A stretch of 44,546 nt of DNA from Acidimicrobiia bacterium (GTDB lineage: Bacteria > Actinomycetota > Acidimicrobiia > Acidimicrobiales > SZUA-35). The stretch lies in NCBI GenBank assembly GCA_003231975.1, contig QIKW01000031.1, positions 1 to 44,546 on the forward strand. The letters run 5' to 3'. Shown here piece after piece: positions 1 to 7,991 of this stretch (the stretch's first letter is position 1; each line of letters opens with the position of its first letter). The translations under genes and the position numbers were made by a program. The notes beneath the pieces are model-generated. The model saw only the letters and a list, made by a program, of their open reading frames with translations, had not been told where the DNA came from and ran no database searches.

Positions 1-423
1 GTCTGGTGAGTGGCCGTGCTCGAAGAAGTGGAGCCTTCCTCCTGGCTTGAGCACCCGACGAATCTCCGAGAGAGCCTTTGCGGGGTCTGGGATGGTGCAG
101 AGCGTGAGGGTGAGAAGAGCCGAATCACATGATGCGGACTCAAGCGGGAGGTCTTGACCGTCGAGCCCAACGAACTCCACCTCGACCGAACTGGCAGCCA
201 GGCGCTTCGCGGCCAGTTTCTGACCAAGCGCGGCAGGCTCAACTGCGAACACCTTCGTAACCTCGGGCGGATAGACCTCAATGTTCAAGCCCGAGCCGAA
301 GCCGGGCTCGACAACGATGCCTTGCAACCCGGCAACGCATCGTTCCCGCCAGGCGCGAATGTTCGCGTTGTTGAGGGTCTTGTCGATGAGGCGGGGAAGG
401 ACTTGGTCTCGGTAGACGCTCAC
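1..423 (-). CDS. Class I SAM-dependent methyltransferase (C-terminal end outside window)
   Basis: The reverse strand reads open from a GTG at 423 to the window edge, giving the first 141 residues. The SAM-binding motif I is degenerate but recognisable as VEPGFGSGLNIE at about residues 37-48. It is followed by an acidic strand (VFAVEPA), a DLPLESASCDSALLTLTLC segment, and the post-motif IRRVLKPGGRLHFFEHG, which is typical of UbiE/Methyltransf_11 proteins. It should be a soluble enzyme transferring methyl from SAM to a small molecule; the acceptor cannot be told. A TAGAGT box six bases before the GTG supports this start as a leaderless transcript. The amidohydrolase ends 31 bp upstream on the same strand. 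The methyltransferase family is confident, the function is not. Confidence 0.85.
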   Translation of the reverse strand, partial: MSVYRDQVLPRLIDKTLNNANIRAWRERCVAGLQGIVVEPGFGSGLNIEVYPPEVTKVFAVEPAALGQKLAAKRLAASSVEVEFVGLDGQDLPLESASCDSALLTLTLCTIPDPAKALSEIRRVLKPGGRLHFFEHGHSPD

Positions 424-429
424 GGCCTC

Positions 430-435
430 ACTCTA
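430..435 (-). promoter_or_regulatory. -10 box for leaderless methyltransferase transcript
   Basis: TAGAGT on the minus strand, separated by 6 nt from the GTG at 423. This fits the TANNNT consensus with transcription starting at the start codon. Confidence 0.45.
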
Positions 436-454
436 CCTTCGCCGCGGATTGGGG

Positions 455-2170
455 CTACGGCTTGAAGCCGGGGGCAATGAAGACGGCCTCTCCGCCAAGG
501 TAGGTGGCCAGAACACTGATTTCCCCAATTTGGTCTGGCCCCACCTCGAAAAGGTTCTGGTCGAGGATCACAAAGTCGGCGAACTTCCCAACCTTGATCG
601 AGCCCGTCGTGTCGTCGTGGCCGATGGCGTAGGCAGCATCGATGGTGGTGAGCGCGATGGCCGTTTCCAGATCTGGAACTGCGTTTGTGCTTCGGGTCAG
701 CGATTGCTCAATGGTTCCGAGCGGAGACAGCGGCCCAGCATCCCAATCTGTTGACAGGGAAACCGAGGCGCCGCTGTCTAGCAGTTGCGCGGTGGGGATC
801 ATGTCGTAGGCGCGGTCGCCGATGAATTCGGTCATGAAGTCCAGGTAGTCGGGGTCGATGGCGTCGGGGCTGACCTGGAAGTCGGCAACCACGCCCAACT
901 GAGCGAATCGGGGAACGTCGGCTTCATCAACTAGGTAGGCGTGAGTGATTCGGTGGCGGCGGGCGGCGATTCCGGCGGCCGTGTCGTCGATTGCCTCAAT
1001 TGCGTCCAGCGCCTCGCGGGTGGCTGCGTCGCCGATGGAGTGGACCGCAACCCGGTAGCCGATTGCGTGAAGTTCGGCTATATAGGTTCTGAGCTCAGCT
1101 GACTCGAAATAGGGAAAGCCCGACGGATAGTCGGCGCTGATGGGTGCGTCGTAGGGCTCCAGCAGCGTTGCGGTGCCGAGGTCCAGGATGCCGTCCATGT
1201 AGATCTTGGCGGTGTTGTAGCGCAGCAGGCTGTTCGGGTTGTCGCTGAAGCGGCGCTCGAACTCATCGAGCTGCTCGTTCAGGTCCAGGTCGGGGTATAG
1301 GTACAGCGCATTCGCCGCCCGAACGGTGAGGGTGGCCTCGTCTGCGGCACGTTGCCAGGCCGCGGGGTGGCTCTGGCCCCAGTAGCCGCCAACGTCGGTC
1401 ACGCTGGTGACTCCGTTTCGGGCCAGCTCGTCCAGTGAGGAAAGGAGCCCTTGGTAGACGACGTCGTCGTCAAGTGCCGCCGCGTTTCGAACCAAGTGTT
1501 GGGCGTTCTCGAGAAGCAGCCCGGTGAAACGACCCGTGCTTGGATCGCGCTGGAGAACCCCGCCCTGAGGGTCTTGGTCATGGGATGAAAGCCCCGCGGC
1601 CTGAAGGCCGAGGGTGTTGGTGAGGACGGCGGCTCCGAGCCGGTCGATGATCAGCAGCGGCCGATCGGGGACTGCTCGGTCAAGCACATCGACAGGGAGC
1701 TCTTCGTCCCAGGTGAGGTCGAACAGCCACGGGCCAACCGCTCGAACCCAATCGGCTTCTGGCTGTTGCCCGGCACAGGCGCGGGCTTGGGTTTCGTAGC
1801 TGTTGAGGCTCGGTCCGCCCGCCATGAAGCACAGTGTTTGGTTGATCCCGGCTTCGGGAACATGAACGTGCGGGTCCTGGAAACCGGGCAGGATCATGTT
1901 GCCCCCGGCATCAATCACCGTTGGGTCAGCTCCTGCCGCGGTCAGAACTTCGTCGCGGGTCCCTAGTGCCACGATCACGCCGCTCTCGTCGAAGGCGAAA
2001 GCCTCAGCCCACGGTTCGTTGGGCTCCACGGTGTAAACAGCAGCGTTGGTAACAACCGTGACCGCTCGGGACGGCGACCCCTCAGATGGGGCTTGATTCG
2101 GCTCGCCACCGCCTGATGCGCAAGCAGCAACAATCAGAGAAAGGGCCGCCAACGACCTCAACAAAGGCAC
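455..2170 (-). CDS. Amidohydrolase family lipoprotein (Amidohydro_3, YtcJ-like)
   Basis: The 571-residue protein starts with a lipoprotein signal: a hydrophobic stretch followed by the lipobox VAAC, with the lipidated Cys at 17. The mature enzyme should sit on the outer face of the membrane. The metal-dependent hydrolase fold is shown by HVH (101-103) after GNMILPGFQDP, a probable carboxylated Lys322 in AKIYMDG, His377 (VHSIGD), His410 (ITHAY) and Asp475 (STDWD). These are the binuclear-metal ligands of YtcJ/N-substituted formamide deformylase-type amidohydrolases. The C-terminus has the usual beta-sandwich return (GSIKVGKFADFVIL). Substrate is unknown. The start is a GTG at 2170 with a TAGGTT box 6 nt upstream and no leader. 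It probably forms its own transcript; the SWIM gene lies upstream on the same strand with 72 bp between them. Confidence 0.9.
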   Translation of the reverse strand: MPLLRSLAALSLIVAACASGGGEPNQAPSEGSPSRAVTVVTNAAVYTVEPNEPWAEAFAFDESGVIVALGTRDEVLTAAGADPTVIDAGGNMILPGFQDPHVHVPEAGINQTLCFMAGGPSLNSYETQARACAGQQPEADWVRAVGPWLFDLTWDEELPVDVLDRAVPDRPLLIIDRLGAAVLTNTLGLQAAGLSSHDQDPQGGVLQRDPSTGRFTGLLLENAQHLVRNAAALDDDVVYQGLLSSLDELARNGVTSVTDVGGYWGQSHPAAWQRAADEATLTVRAANALYLYPDLDLNEQLDEFERRFSDNPNSLLRYNTAKIYMDGILDLGTATLLEPYDAPISADYPSGFPYFESAELRTYIAELHAIGYRVAVHSIGDAATREALDAIEAIDDTAAGIAARRHRITHAYLVDEADVPRFAQLGVVADFQVSPDAIDPDYLDFMTEFIGDRAYDMIPTAQLLDSGASVSLSTDWDAGPLSPLGTIEQSLTRSTNAVPDLETAIALTTIDAAYAIGHDDTTGSIKVGKFADFVILDQNLFEVGPDQIGEISVLATYLGGEAVFIAPGFKP

Positions 2171-2176
2171 CGGGCC

Positions 2177-2182
2177 AACCTA
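2177..2182 (-). promoter_or_regulatory. -10 box for leaderless amidohydrolase transcript
   Basis: TAGGTT on the minus strand, 6 nt before the GTG at 2170. No Shine-Dalgarno sequence lies between them. Confidence 0.45.
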
Positions 2183-2242
2183 TCAACCTGGCGCAACACC
2201 AACGGAAAGAGAGCGCTCGTTGCCAGCGGTTGCGTGCTCGAA

Positions 2243-3067
2243 CTACTCAGACGCGGCTTCTCCGAAGGCTGCGTAGGCGGGACGGAGAAGGTCGCTCAGG
2301 TTTGAGCCGAGCACCTGAACGTCGATGGGTTCCAGCCGGTCGAGGGCCGATTCGTTTCCGGCTGCGGGTAGCCCACTAGACCCGTCAGCGTTTGCCAATA
2401 GCGATTCGGGGATCGGGCCAGGGGCGAATGGCCACCAAGGGGTGACTGGGTCACTTGGGGCTGAGTGCGTGGTGCGCAAAAGAGCCAAGATCTCATCTTG
2501 GTTGCGGCCGCGCCACTCTAAGAGCAGCCATGGGTTGCGGTCTAGCTGGTCGGCAAACACATAGAGAAGGGCGGCCAAGTGTTTGCATGGGCTGGCGCCG
2601 TCTGGGCAGTTACAGGCGGCCTCCAAGTCGGTCCAACTGTCTGGCAGCAAGGCAACCCCAGCAGAGGCGAAAGCCTCCTCAAGTTCCTCGGGCACCTCGC
2701 CGGCTAGCAGAGAGGCGATCAATCCCACCCGCTTTGCCAGCTCGCCCTCGATAAGGGCCCACTGCGAGTCTGACACTTCACTCAACCGAACAGTGACCAA
2801 GTAGGGGCGGACGCGTGAGCCCTGCACTTTGGCTTTCAGGGTGCCCGGTTCGACCTCAAGGGACATGACCTGGCCGGAACGGGCATAGCGGCGGCCGCGC
2901 TGCATTCTTGCCCCGAGGCCATAGGAGTCGAGCACTTCTGTGAAACGTTTAGACCACCAACTCTCTGCCATAGCGCCCCTTTGGCGCGAAGTGGCCACGC
3001 CATCGGCGACAGGCCGCGGTTTGGATTCGGCAAATTGGTGCCAGCGGTTGTCGAACCCTCGTGCCAT
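2243..3067 (-). CDS. SWIM zinc finger protein
   Basis: A 274-residue protein with a SWIM-type zinc-binding motif, CxC at 152/154 and CxH at 161/163 (CNCPDGASPCKH). It is preceded by the family's conserved segments: RGRRYARSGQVMSLEVEPG at about 58-76, a beta-rich region, and an AxxLAGEVPEELEEAF helix. SWIM domains bind DNA or protein partners. Its ATG overlaps the stop of the SNF2 helicase upstream by one base (TGATG), so translation is coupled and the two probably work together. This helicase/SWIM gene pair is common in actinobacteria and its job is not established. No enzymatic motif is visible, so it is probably an accessory, substrate-recognising subunit. Confidence 0.9.
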   Translation of the reverse strand: MARGFDNRWHQFAESKPRPVADGVATSRQRGAMAESWWSKRFTEVLDSYGLGARMQRGRRYARSGQVMSLEVEPGTLKAKVQGSRVRPYLVTVRLSEVSDSQWALIEGELAKRVGLIASLLAGEVPEELEEAFASAGVALLPDSWTDLEAACNCPDGASPCKHLAALLYVFADQLDRNPWLLLEWRGRNQDEILALLRTTHSAPSDPVTPWWPFAPGPIPESLLANADGSSGLPAAGNESALDRLEPIDVQVLGSNLSDLLRPAYAAFGEAASE

Positions 3068-5784
3068 CAGGCCTCCGCAGCCGACAGGGCGATCACATCG
3101 GCCAGTTCAGCTGTGTCCAACTCGGTCAGCCATGCCTCCCCGGTTCCAACTACCCGGTCGGCCAAGTCACGCTTAGAGCTGATCATGGCATCGATCCGTT
3201 CCTCGATCGACCCGGCAGACACAAGCTTGTGCACGTGCACTGTTTGGTCCTGACCAATGCGGTAGGCGCGGTCGGTGGCCTGATCTTCCACCGCTGGATT
3301 CCACCACCGGTCGAAGTGGATTACATGGGATGCAGCAACCAGATTCAGACCCGTGCCCCCGGCTTTGAGCGAAAGAACCAGAACAGCTGGTTCTTCGGAA
3401 TTGGAAAAAGCCTCGATCATCTCGTCTCGTTTGGGTCGAGGCAGCCCGCCGTGCAGCCACAGCGAGCTAACACCGAGCCGCGACGCCAGGTACGGCGCCA
3501 AACGTTCGCCCCAGGCGGTGTACTGGGTAAAACACAGGGTCTTCTCGCCGGCTCCAACGATCTCCTCCAGCAGTTCCTCGGTGCGCCGCAGCTTGCCAGA
3601 ACGACCGGGCAGAGCAGAACCGTCACCCAGGAAGTGGGCCGGATGGTTGCAAACCTGCTTCAGCTTTGTGATCCCTGCCAGCACCAGCCCACGGCGTTGT
3701 ATTCCCTCGGCCTTACTGGCCGTCTCGACAAGATCGTCAACGACCGACTGGTATAGCGACACTTGCTCGGTGGTTAGCGGGCAATGGTCGACGGTCTCGA
3801 TCTTGTCTGGCAGGTCGGTGATTATTGAGCGGTCAGACTTCAGTCGACGGAGGATGAACGGCGTGGTGATCCTGGCGAGCTGCGCAGCTGCGTCTTCGTC
3901 TTGGTCAACCTCGATTGGTTTGGCAAAGCGTTGGCGGAACGATGCCGCCGAGCCAAGCAGGCCGGGGTTGAGGAACTGCATGATCGACCACAGCTCGGAC
4001 AGACGATTCTCTATCGGCGTACCGGTGAGCGCCACACGGCGCCCGGCGGTGAGGGAACGAGCGGCCCGGGCTGCCTTGGTTGAAGCGTTCTTGATCTGTT
4101 GGGCCTCGTCCAAAACGATCCGACCCCAAGGGAAGGCGCCAAGCTGGTCAAGGTCGCGATCCAACAGCGAGAAAGTGGTGAGGATGACATCGTTGGCGTT
4201 CGCCTGGGCCGCGAACTCTTCAGGGTTGTTGCGGCATCGGTCTAGCCCATGGTGAATCAGAACCGAAAGTTCGGGAGCGAATCGATTGAGCTCTCGCTGC
4301 CAGTTGCCAATCACCGACACCGGGCAAACCACCAGGGTGGGCTCCTCAAGCCGGTCCTCAAGCACGTTGCCGATGAGCTGAGCCGTCTTCCCAAGGCCCA
4401 TGTCGTCGGCCAGGCAGGCGCCAAGCCCCAGCTGGCCCAAGAACCCCAGCCAGCCCACGCCCCGTTGCTGATATTCGCGCAACTCACCGGCGAATCCAGG
4501 TGGCGCGGCTACTGGTTCGACACCGCCCAGAGCGTTGTCCAGCAGAGCGTTGTCGAGCAGAGCGTTGTCCAGCAGGTCACCGATCCAGCCCTCAGCCTCG
4601 ACCGCAACCACGTCGGCCCCGCCAGCATCGAGATCGTGCAGCCCCAGCCCGGCCCGGATCAGCTCACCAGCAGACGCCTCGCCAGTGGTGCCGACTCGCG
4701 CCATAACAGCTTCGATCTCAGCCGGATTCACCTGAACCCACTGGCCTCGAACGCGCACCAGGTGCCGCTTCGTGGCAGCCGCCTGTGCAATGGCGGCGCA
4801 CTCGGCCTCGGTTAGATCCTCGTCACCAAGAGCCGCGGCCCAGGAAAACGTGACAAGCTGGTCGAACCCAAAACCGGCTCCGGTTACCGAATCAGCGCCT
4901 GCTCCTGAAGAGCTGCTCTTCGCCTTGAGGCCAACCCTGGCCCCGGTGGCCCACCATCGTGGCAGCAGGGTTGGCACGCCGGCTTCGGCAAGAGCAATCA
5001 GATGGTCACGAACCAGGGCTACCAACTCATCAGATTCGAGCGATACCCCGGTTGGAATGCTCTGATCAAGCACGGGGCGCAGCGCCGGGGCAATCCGGAC
5101 CGCGGTGACTAGGGATTTGAGGGCCTCGGCCAGAGCGTCGGGCCCGAAGGGCGAGGCTTCGCCGAAGACTTCTGCGACCGGAGCCATTAGAGCGCTGTCA
5201 ACCGCGTCCTGGACAAGAATCTCGACTTCCCAGCGCTCGTTTGGGGGCTCAAGGCCGTCGCTTGGCGTGTCGGTAAGTCCGGTCTCCGCTGCTGGCGGTT
5301 CTAGCACCCTGAGGCACAACCGCACCGAGCCGGGAACAGGGGCGCCGGTGGCTACCCACGCCTCAACTTCGGCGGCCAGTTCGCGCACTCGGTCTTTGTT
5401 TAGACCCGCAGAGAGCATCGGGTTGGCCGAGCACAGAGAACGCACCCACGCCTCTGGCACGGAGCGGCGACCCGGTCGAGTTGGCAGCAAGGCCACTGAC
5501 GTGTTTGTCAGAATACTCCTGGCGATTCGGTCTGTGGCTTCCGCCAATTCTTCAGCCAGATGTTGTTGGGATGCCACCGAGCCGTCGCCCAGGAGGCTGG
5601 CAATCATTGCCCGATCCGAAACGGCGGGAAGAGGCCACCACCATGATCGGCCGCGGCCGCCCTCGTCAACCGTGAGGCCAGGCACTACCCGACCCGCAGA
5701 CACAAGGTGCTCGGCCAGCTGTTCGATCTGAGGATCTGCGGAGACTGCATCGATGCGAGATCGATCAACCACAGCGCCCGTCAC
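3067..5784 (-). CDS. SNF2-family ATP-dependent helicase/translocase
   Basis: With the GTG start at 5784 the protein has 905 residues. The N-terminal half contains the bacterial SNF2-associated region. The ATPase follows: Walker A GLGKT at about residue 463, Walker B as DEAQ at about 559 (VLDEAQQIKN), motif III TGTPIENRLSELW, and the C-terminal RecA lobe with motif V/VI (KAGGTGLNL and DQATDRAYRIGQ at about 839). It should translocate on duplex DNA and remodel nucleoprotein or assist repair and transcription; RapA-like recycling is one option. A longer reading frame back to 6168 is open but runs over the protease gene on the other strand. The GTG at 5784 has TAGACT 7 nt upstream, which fixes the start. 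An in-frame 15-bp triplication adds LLDNA repeats near residue 405-418. It is coupled to the SWIM gene downstream. Confidence 0.92.
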   Translation of the reverse strand: MTGAVVDRSRIDAVSADPQIEQLAEHLVSAGRVVPGLTVDEGGRGRSWWWPLPAVSDRAMIASLLGDGSVASQQHLAEELAEATDRIARSILTNTSVALLPTRPGRRSVPEAWVRSLCSANPMLSAGLNKDRVRELAAEVEAWVATGAPVPGSVRLCLRVLEPPAAETGLTDTPSDGLEPPNERWEVEILVQDAVDSALMAPVAEVFGEASPFGPDALAEALKSLVTAVRIAPALRPVLDQSIPTGVSLESDELVALVRDHLIALAEAGVPTLLPRWWATGARVGLKAKSSSSGAGADSVTGAGFGFDQLVTFSWAAALGDEDLTEAECAAIAQAAATKRHLVRVRGQWVQVNPAEIEAVMARVGTTGEASAGELIRAGLGLHDLDAGGADVVAVEAEGWIGDLLDNALLDNALLDNALGGVEPVAAPPGFAGELREYQQRGVGWLGFLGQLGLGACLADDMGLGKTAQLIGNVLEDRLEEPTLVVCPVSVIGNWQRELNRFAPELSVLIHHGLDRCRNNPEEFAAQANANDVILTTFSLLDRDLDQLGAFPWGRIVLDEAQQIKNASTKAARAARSLTAGRRVALTGTPIENRLSELWSIMQFLNPGLLGSAASFRQRFAKPIEVDQDEDAAAQLARITTPFILRRLKSDRSIITDLPDKIETVDHCPLTTEQVSLYQSVVDDLVETASKAEGIQRRGLVLAGITKLKQVCNHPAHFLGDGSALPGRSGKLRRTEELLEEIVGAGEKTLCFTQYTAWGERLAPYLASRLGVSSLWLHGGLPRPKRDEMIEAFSNSEEPAVLVLSLKAGGTGLNLVAASHVIHFDRWWNPAVEDQATDRAYRIGQDQTVHVHKLVSAGSIEERIDAMISSKRDLADRVVGTGEAWLTELDTAELADVIALSAAEA
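4531..4575 (-). repeat. Three tandem 15-bp units inside the SNF2 gene
   Basis: Units at 4531-4545, 4546-4560 and 4561-4575 differ by one base in the middle copy. The length keeps the frame and encodes a repeated DNALL pentapeptide between the N-terminal domain and the ATPase core. It is probably a linker slippage expansion. Confidence 0.85.
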
Positions 5785-5791
5785 CCGGAGG

Positions 5792-5797
5792 AGTCTA
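5792..5797 (-). promoter_or_regulatory. -10 box for leaderless SNF2 helicase transcript
   Basis: TAGACT on the minus strand, 7 nt before the GTG at 5784. It is the main reason for choosing this start over the upstream extension. Confidence 0.4.
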
Positions 5798-5841
5798 TTC
5801 CCATGTCGCGCATCTCTGAGCGGGGGACCTGCGCAACGATC

Positions 5842-5847
5842 TAGAGT
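5842..5847 (+). promoter_or_regulatory. -10 box for leaderless Zn-protease transcript
   Basis: TAGAGT, 6 nt before the ATG at 5854. The helicase and protease promoters are divergent within about 70 bp. Confidence 0.45.
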
Positions 5848-5853
5848 CTTGCC

Positions 5854-6537
5854 ATGAGCACAGGGGTTGTCTATCTGCTTGCCGCTGTTGCGTTCGGGAG
5901 TTCGTACCTTGTGAAGTGGTGGCTCAAGCGAACCTACCGAACGTGGAGCCAGGTCCCGAATCAGTACGGCGTTACAGGGGCTCAGACGGCCGCTGTCATC
6001 TTGCAGGATCACGGGCTCGACAACGTTCAAATTCAGGGAGTCCGGGGCAAGCTGACCGACCACTACGATCCGGCCAAAGACATCCTGCGCTTGTCCGAAA
6101 GCAACTACGCCAACACAAGCGTTGCCGCAATGGCCGTGTCGGCCCACGAGGTCGGTCATGCGCTGCAAGACGCAAGCAACGACTTGCGGCTCAGATTCCG
6201 TCGTTTCCTCGTTCCCCTGGCCGCCCTGGGTTCGCGATTTGGTCCGATGGTGGCATTCGCGGGGCTAATGCTCAACAACGGCTTTGTGCTTCGGCTAGGC
6301 GTCTTTCTCCTGGCCGGGATGATGATCTTTCAGATAGCCACTCTGCCGGTTGAGTTCAACGCCAGCAAGCGGGCGTTGGCCAACCTCGAACGGCTCGGCC
6401 TGACAGACCCGGCCCAGCGCGACGGCGTTAGGAAAGTGTTGACCGCGGCCGCCTTTACCTACATTGCCGCGGCGGCCAGCAGCATCGCCTACTTGGCCTT
6501 CTTGATCGGTCGCAGTCGCGGTAGCTCTGTGGCCTAG
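5854..6537 (+). CDS. YugP-family membrane zinc metallopeptidase (Zn_peptidase_2)
   Basis: A 227-residue integral membrane protease. The zinc motif HEVGH is at 98-102, within the family phrase VSAHEVGHALQDA. Before it come the conserved GxTGAQTAAVILQDHGL and HYDPAKDILRLSESNY segments, and after it the ASKRAL segment near 170. Hydrophobic spans are visible at about 4-20, 120-138, 142-160 and 200-220. Length and order match the family (usually 220-230 residues). Its substrates are unknown; a role in membrane protein turnover is likely by analogy with other HExxH membrane proteases. The promoter is leaderless-type. It is followed by 83 bp before the exopolysaccharide locus. Confidence 0.93.
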   Translation: MSTGVVYLLAAVAFGSSYLVKWWLKRTYRTWSQVPNQYGVTGAQTAAVILQDHGLDNVQIQGVRGKLTDHYDPAKDILRLSESNYANTSVAAMAVSAHEVGHALQDASNDLRLRFRRFLVPLAALGSRFGPMVAFAGLMLNNGFVLRLGVFLLAGMMIFQIATLPVEFNASKRALANLERLGLTDPAQRDGVRKVLTAAAFTYIAAAASSIAYLAFLIGRSRGSSVA

Positions 6538-6573
6538 CGGGCCTTTGCCCAGCCCCGTTCGTGATGGAACCAC

Positions 6574-6579
6574 TACAAT
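6574..6579 (+). promoter_or_regulatory. Possible -10 box for the plus-strand exopolysaccharide operon
   Basis: TACAAT about 45 nt before the GTG at 6624. I see no clear -35 at 17-18 bp. A GGAGG at 6612-6616 gives a ribosome binding site 7 nt before the GTG, so this message has a normal leader. Confidence 0.3.
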
Positions 6580-6623
6580 TGGCGGATCGATAGAATCGCT
6601 GGGCGCTGGATGGAGGATCGTTG

Positions 6624-7991
6624 GTGTCGGTAACGACCGGCCTCACAGCGCTGCTCCTGTTGGCGTTTGCGCTACCAGCGATTCTGAAGGTTATAGAGCG
6701 CCCCCCGGTCGGTGTATTGGTCTTGGCCGCGCTGGCACCGTTCGACGGGTTGCTGGCAATAGCGCCGTTCCCCGCCGCCCTCAACGGCTGGAAAGAAGCG
6801 CTTGTCGTGCTGATTGTTGGATCGTCACTGCGAATTCGTTTCCTGATCCTCGCCGAACAATCCAAACCGACATCGTTTCAGCCGCCAGCTTGGGCACTTC
6901 CCATTGGCGGCCTCGCTGCGCTGGCCTTGGCCTCGGCCGTGATTCAGCCGGGGGTTGGGGCCCTCCTGGGGCTGAAGGTTGGTTTCTTCTATCTGCTTGT
7001 TCCGCTTGCGCTGTTCTGGGTGCCCTTCAACGCGAGGGAAAGAGACCGCCTCGTCACAGTGCTGATGTCGGTTGGGGTGATAGTTGCGCTCGTTGCCATA
7101 GTGCAGCAGATCGTCGGCGCCGAGTTTCTGGTGTCGTTGGGTTATGAGTACAACGAATCAATCCGCTTCGCCTCGGGGATCTTGAGGTCAATCTCCACAT
7201 TCAACCAGCCGTTCGCCTTCGCCTTCTTCCTCATGATGGTCATGCTTGTTGGGATTCCCGTCGCATTAGACGATCGCCGCCGCCTGCGGAACCAGCTCTT
7301 TCTTTTCGTGGTTCCACTGCTGGCCATGGCCATGGTTACTGCCGTGGTCCGAGCTGCGGTTCTTGGCCTCGCTGTTGGCGCAATCTGGTTGGCCTTGAGG
7401 CGCTACAGCGTGATTGCGCACGCTGTGGTTCCGCTGGTTGTGATCGCTTTGCTCCTACCAGTTGGAGTTTCGGTTGCCGTCTTGTCTTCAACCAGTCTCT
7501 CGGAACGATCCGGGTTGTGGTCAGATGCGGTACTGGAGCAGGCAGTAAAGCCCTGGGGTGAAGGCCTCGGGACCACCGGGGCAGTGGCAGAACTGCAGGA
7601 GGAGGCCGACGCCGCCGCCTCTAGATTCCCAAGCAACCTCATCAGCAAACGATTCCAGGCCGACAACTACTACATCAAAACTCTGGTTGAGCTTGGCCCA
7701 GTCGGGTTGTGGCTACTGCTGTGGGGAGTTGCCCTCACTTTCGGCTACGCCCGGTCAACGAGTGATCGAGTAGTTGGCCCCGACTCGGGCTTGGCCACCG
7801 GAATTGCGGCCTCGATCTTGGCCGCAATTACAGCGGCCACTGTCAGTTCCTTCTGGGAGATCTTCCCGTCGGACTTATTCTTCTGGATGCTGTTAGGAGT
7901 TGTGTCATCGATAGCAACGGAATCTTCTTCAACGCACTTGCACTCGCCCCGGGAGGCAGCGGCGTCCAAACCTACAGCCGCCAGCTATTGA
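6624..7991 (+). CDS. O-antigen ligase/polymerase-like membrane protein (Wzy_C family)
   Basis: A polytopic protein of 455 residues with about 11-12 hydrophobic spans and a long extracytoplasmic loop before the last spans (SLSERSGLWSDAVLEQAVKP to FQADNYYIKTLVELG). This arrangement, with the GLGTTG and NYYIKTLVELGPVGL segments, is that of O-antigen ligase/Wzy polymerases, which join undecaprenyl-linked glycan units outside the membrane. The locus has a flippase and an initiating transferase, so polymerase is the more likely role. A TTG at 6621 is possible, but the GTG at 6624 is better placed after the GGAGG at 6612-6616. The last roughly 30 codons overlap sequence that in another frame encodes the conserved N-terminus of the next glycosyltransferase. 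Confidence 0.85.
   Translation: MSVTTGLTALLLLAFALPAILKVIERPPVGVLVLAALAPFDGLLAIAPFPAALNGWKEALVVLIVGSSLRIRFLILAEQSKPTSFQPPAWALPIGGLAALALASAVIQPGVGALLGLKVGFFYLLVPLALFWVPFNARERDRLVTVLMSVGVIVALVAIVQQIVGAEFLVSLGYEYNESIRFASGILRSISTFNQPFAFAFFLMMVMLVGIPVALDDRRRLRNQLFLFVVPLLAMAMVTAVVRAAVLGLAVGAIWLALRRYSVIAHAVVPLVVIALLLPVGVSVAVLSSTSLSERSGLWSDAVLEQAVKPWGEGLGTTGAVAELQEEADAAASRFPSNLISKRFQADNYYIKTLVELGPVGLWLLLWGVALTFGYARSTSDRVVGPDSGLATGIAASILAAITAATVSSFWEIFPSDLFFWMLLGVVSSIATESSSTHLHSPREAAASKPTAASY

Noticed and set aside
5785-6168. Upstream extension of the SNF2 helicase
   Set aside because: It overlaps the HEVGH protease gene on the other strand and has no domain similarity; a -10 box points to 5784.
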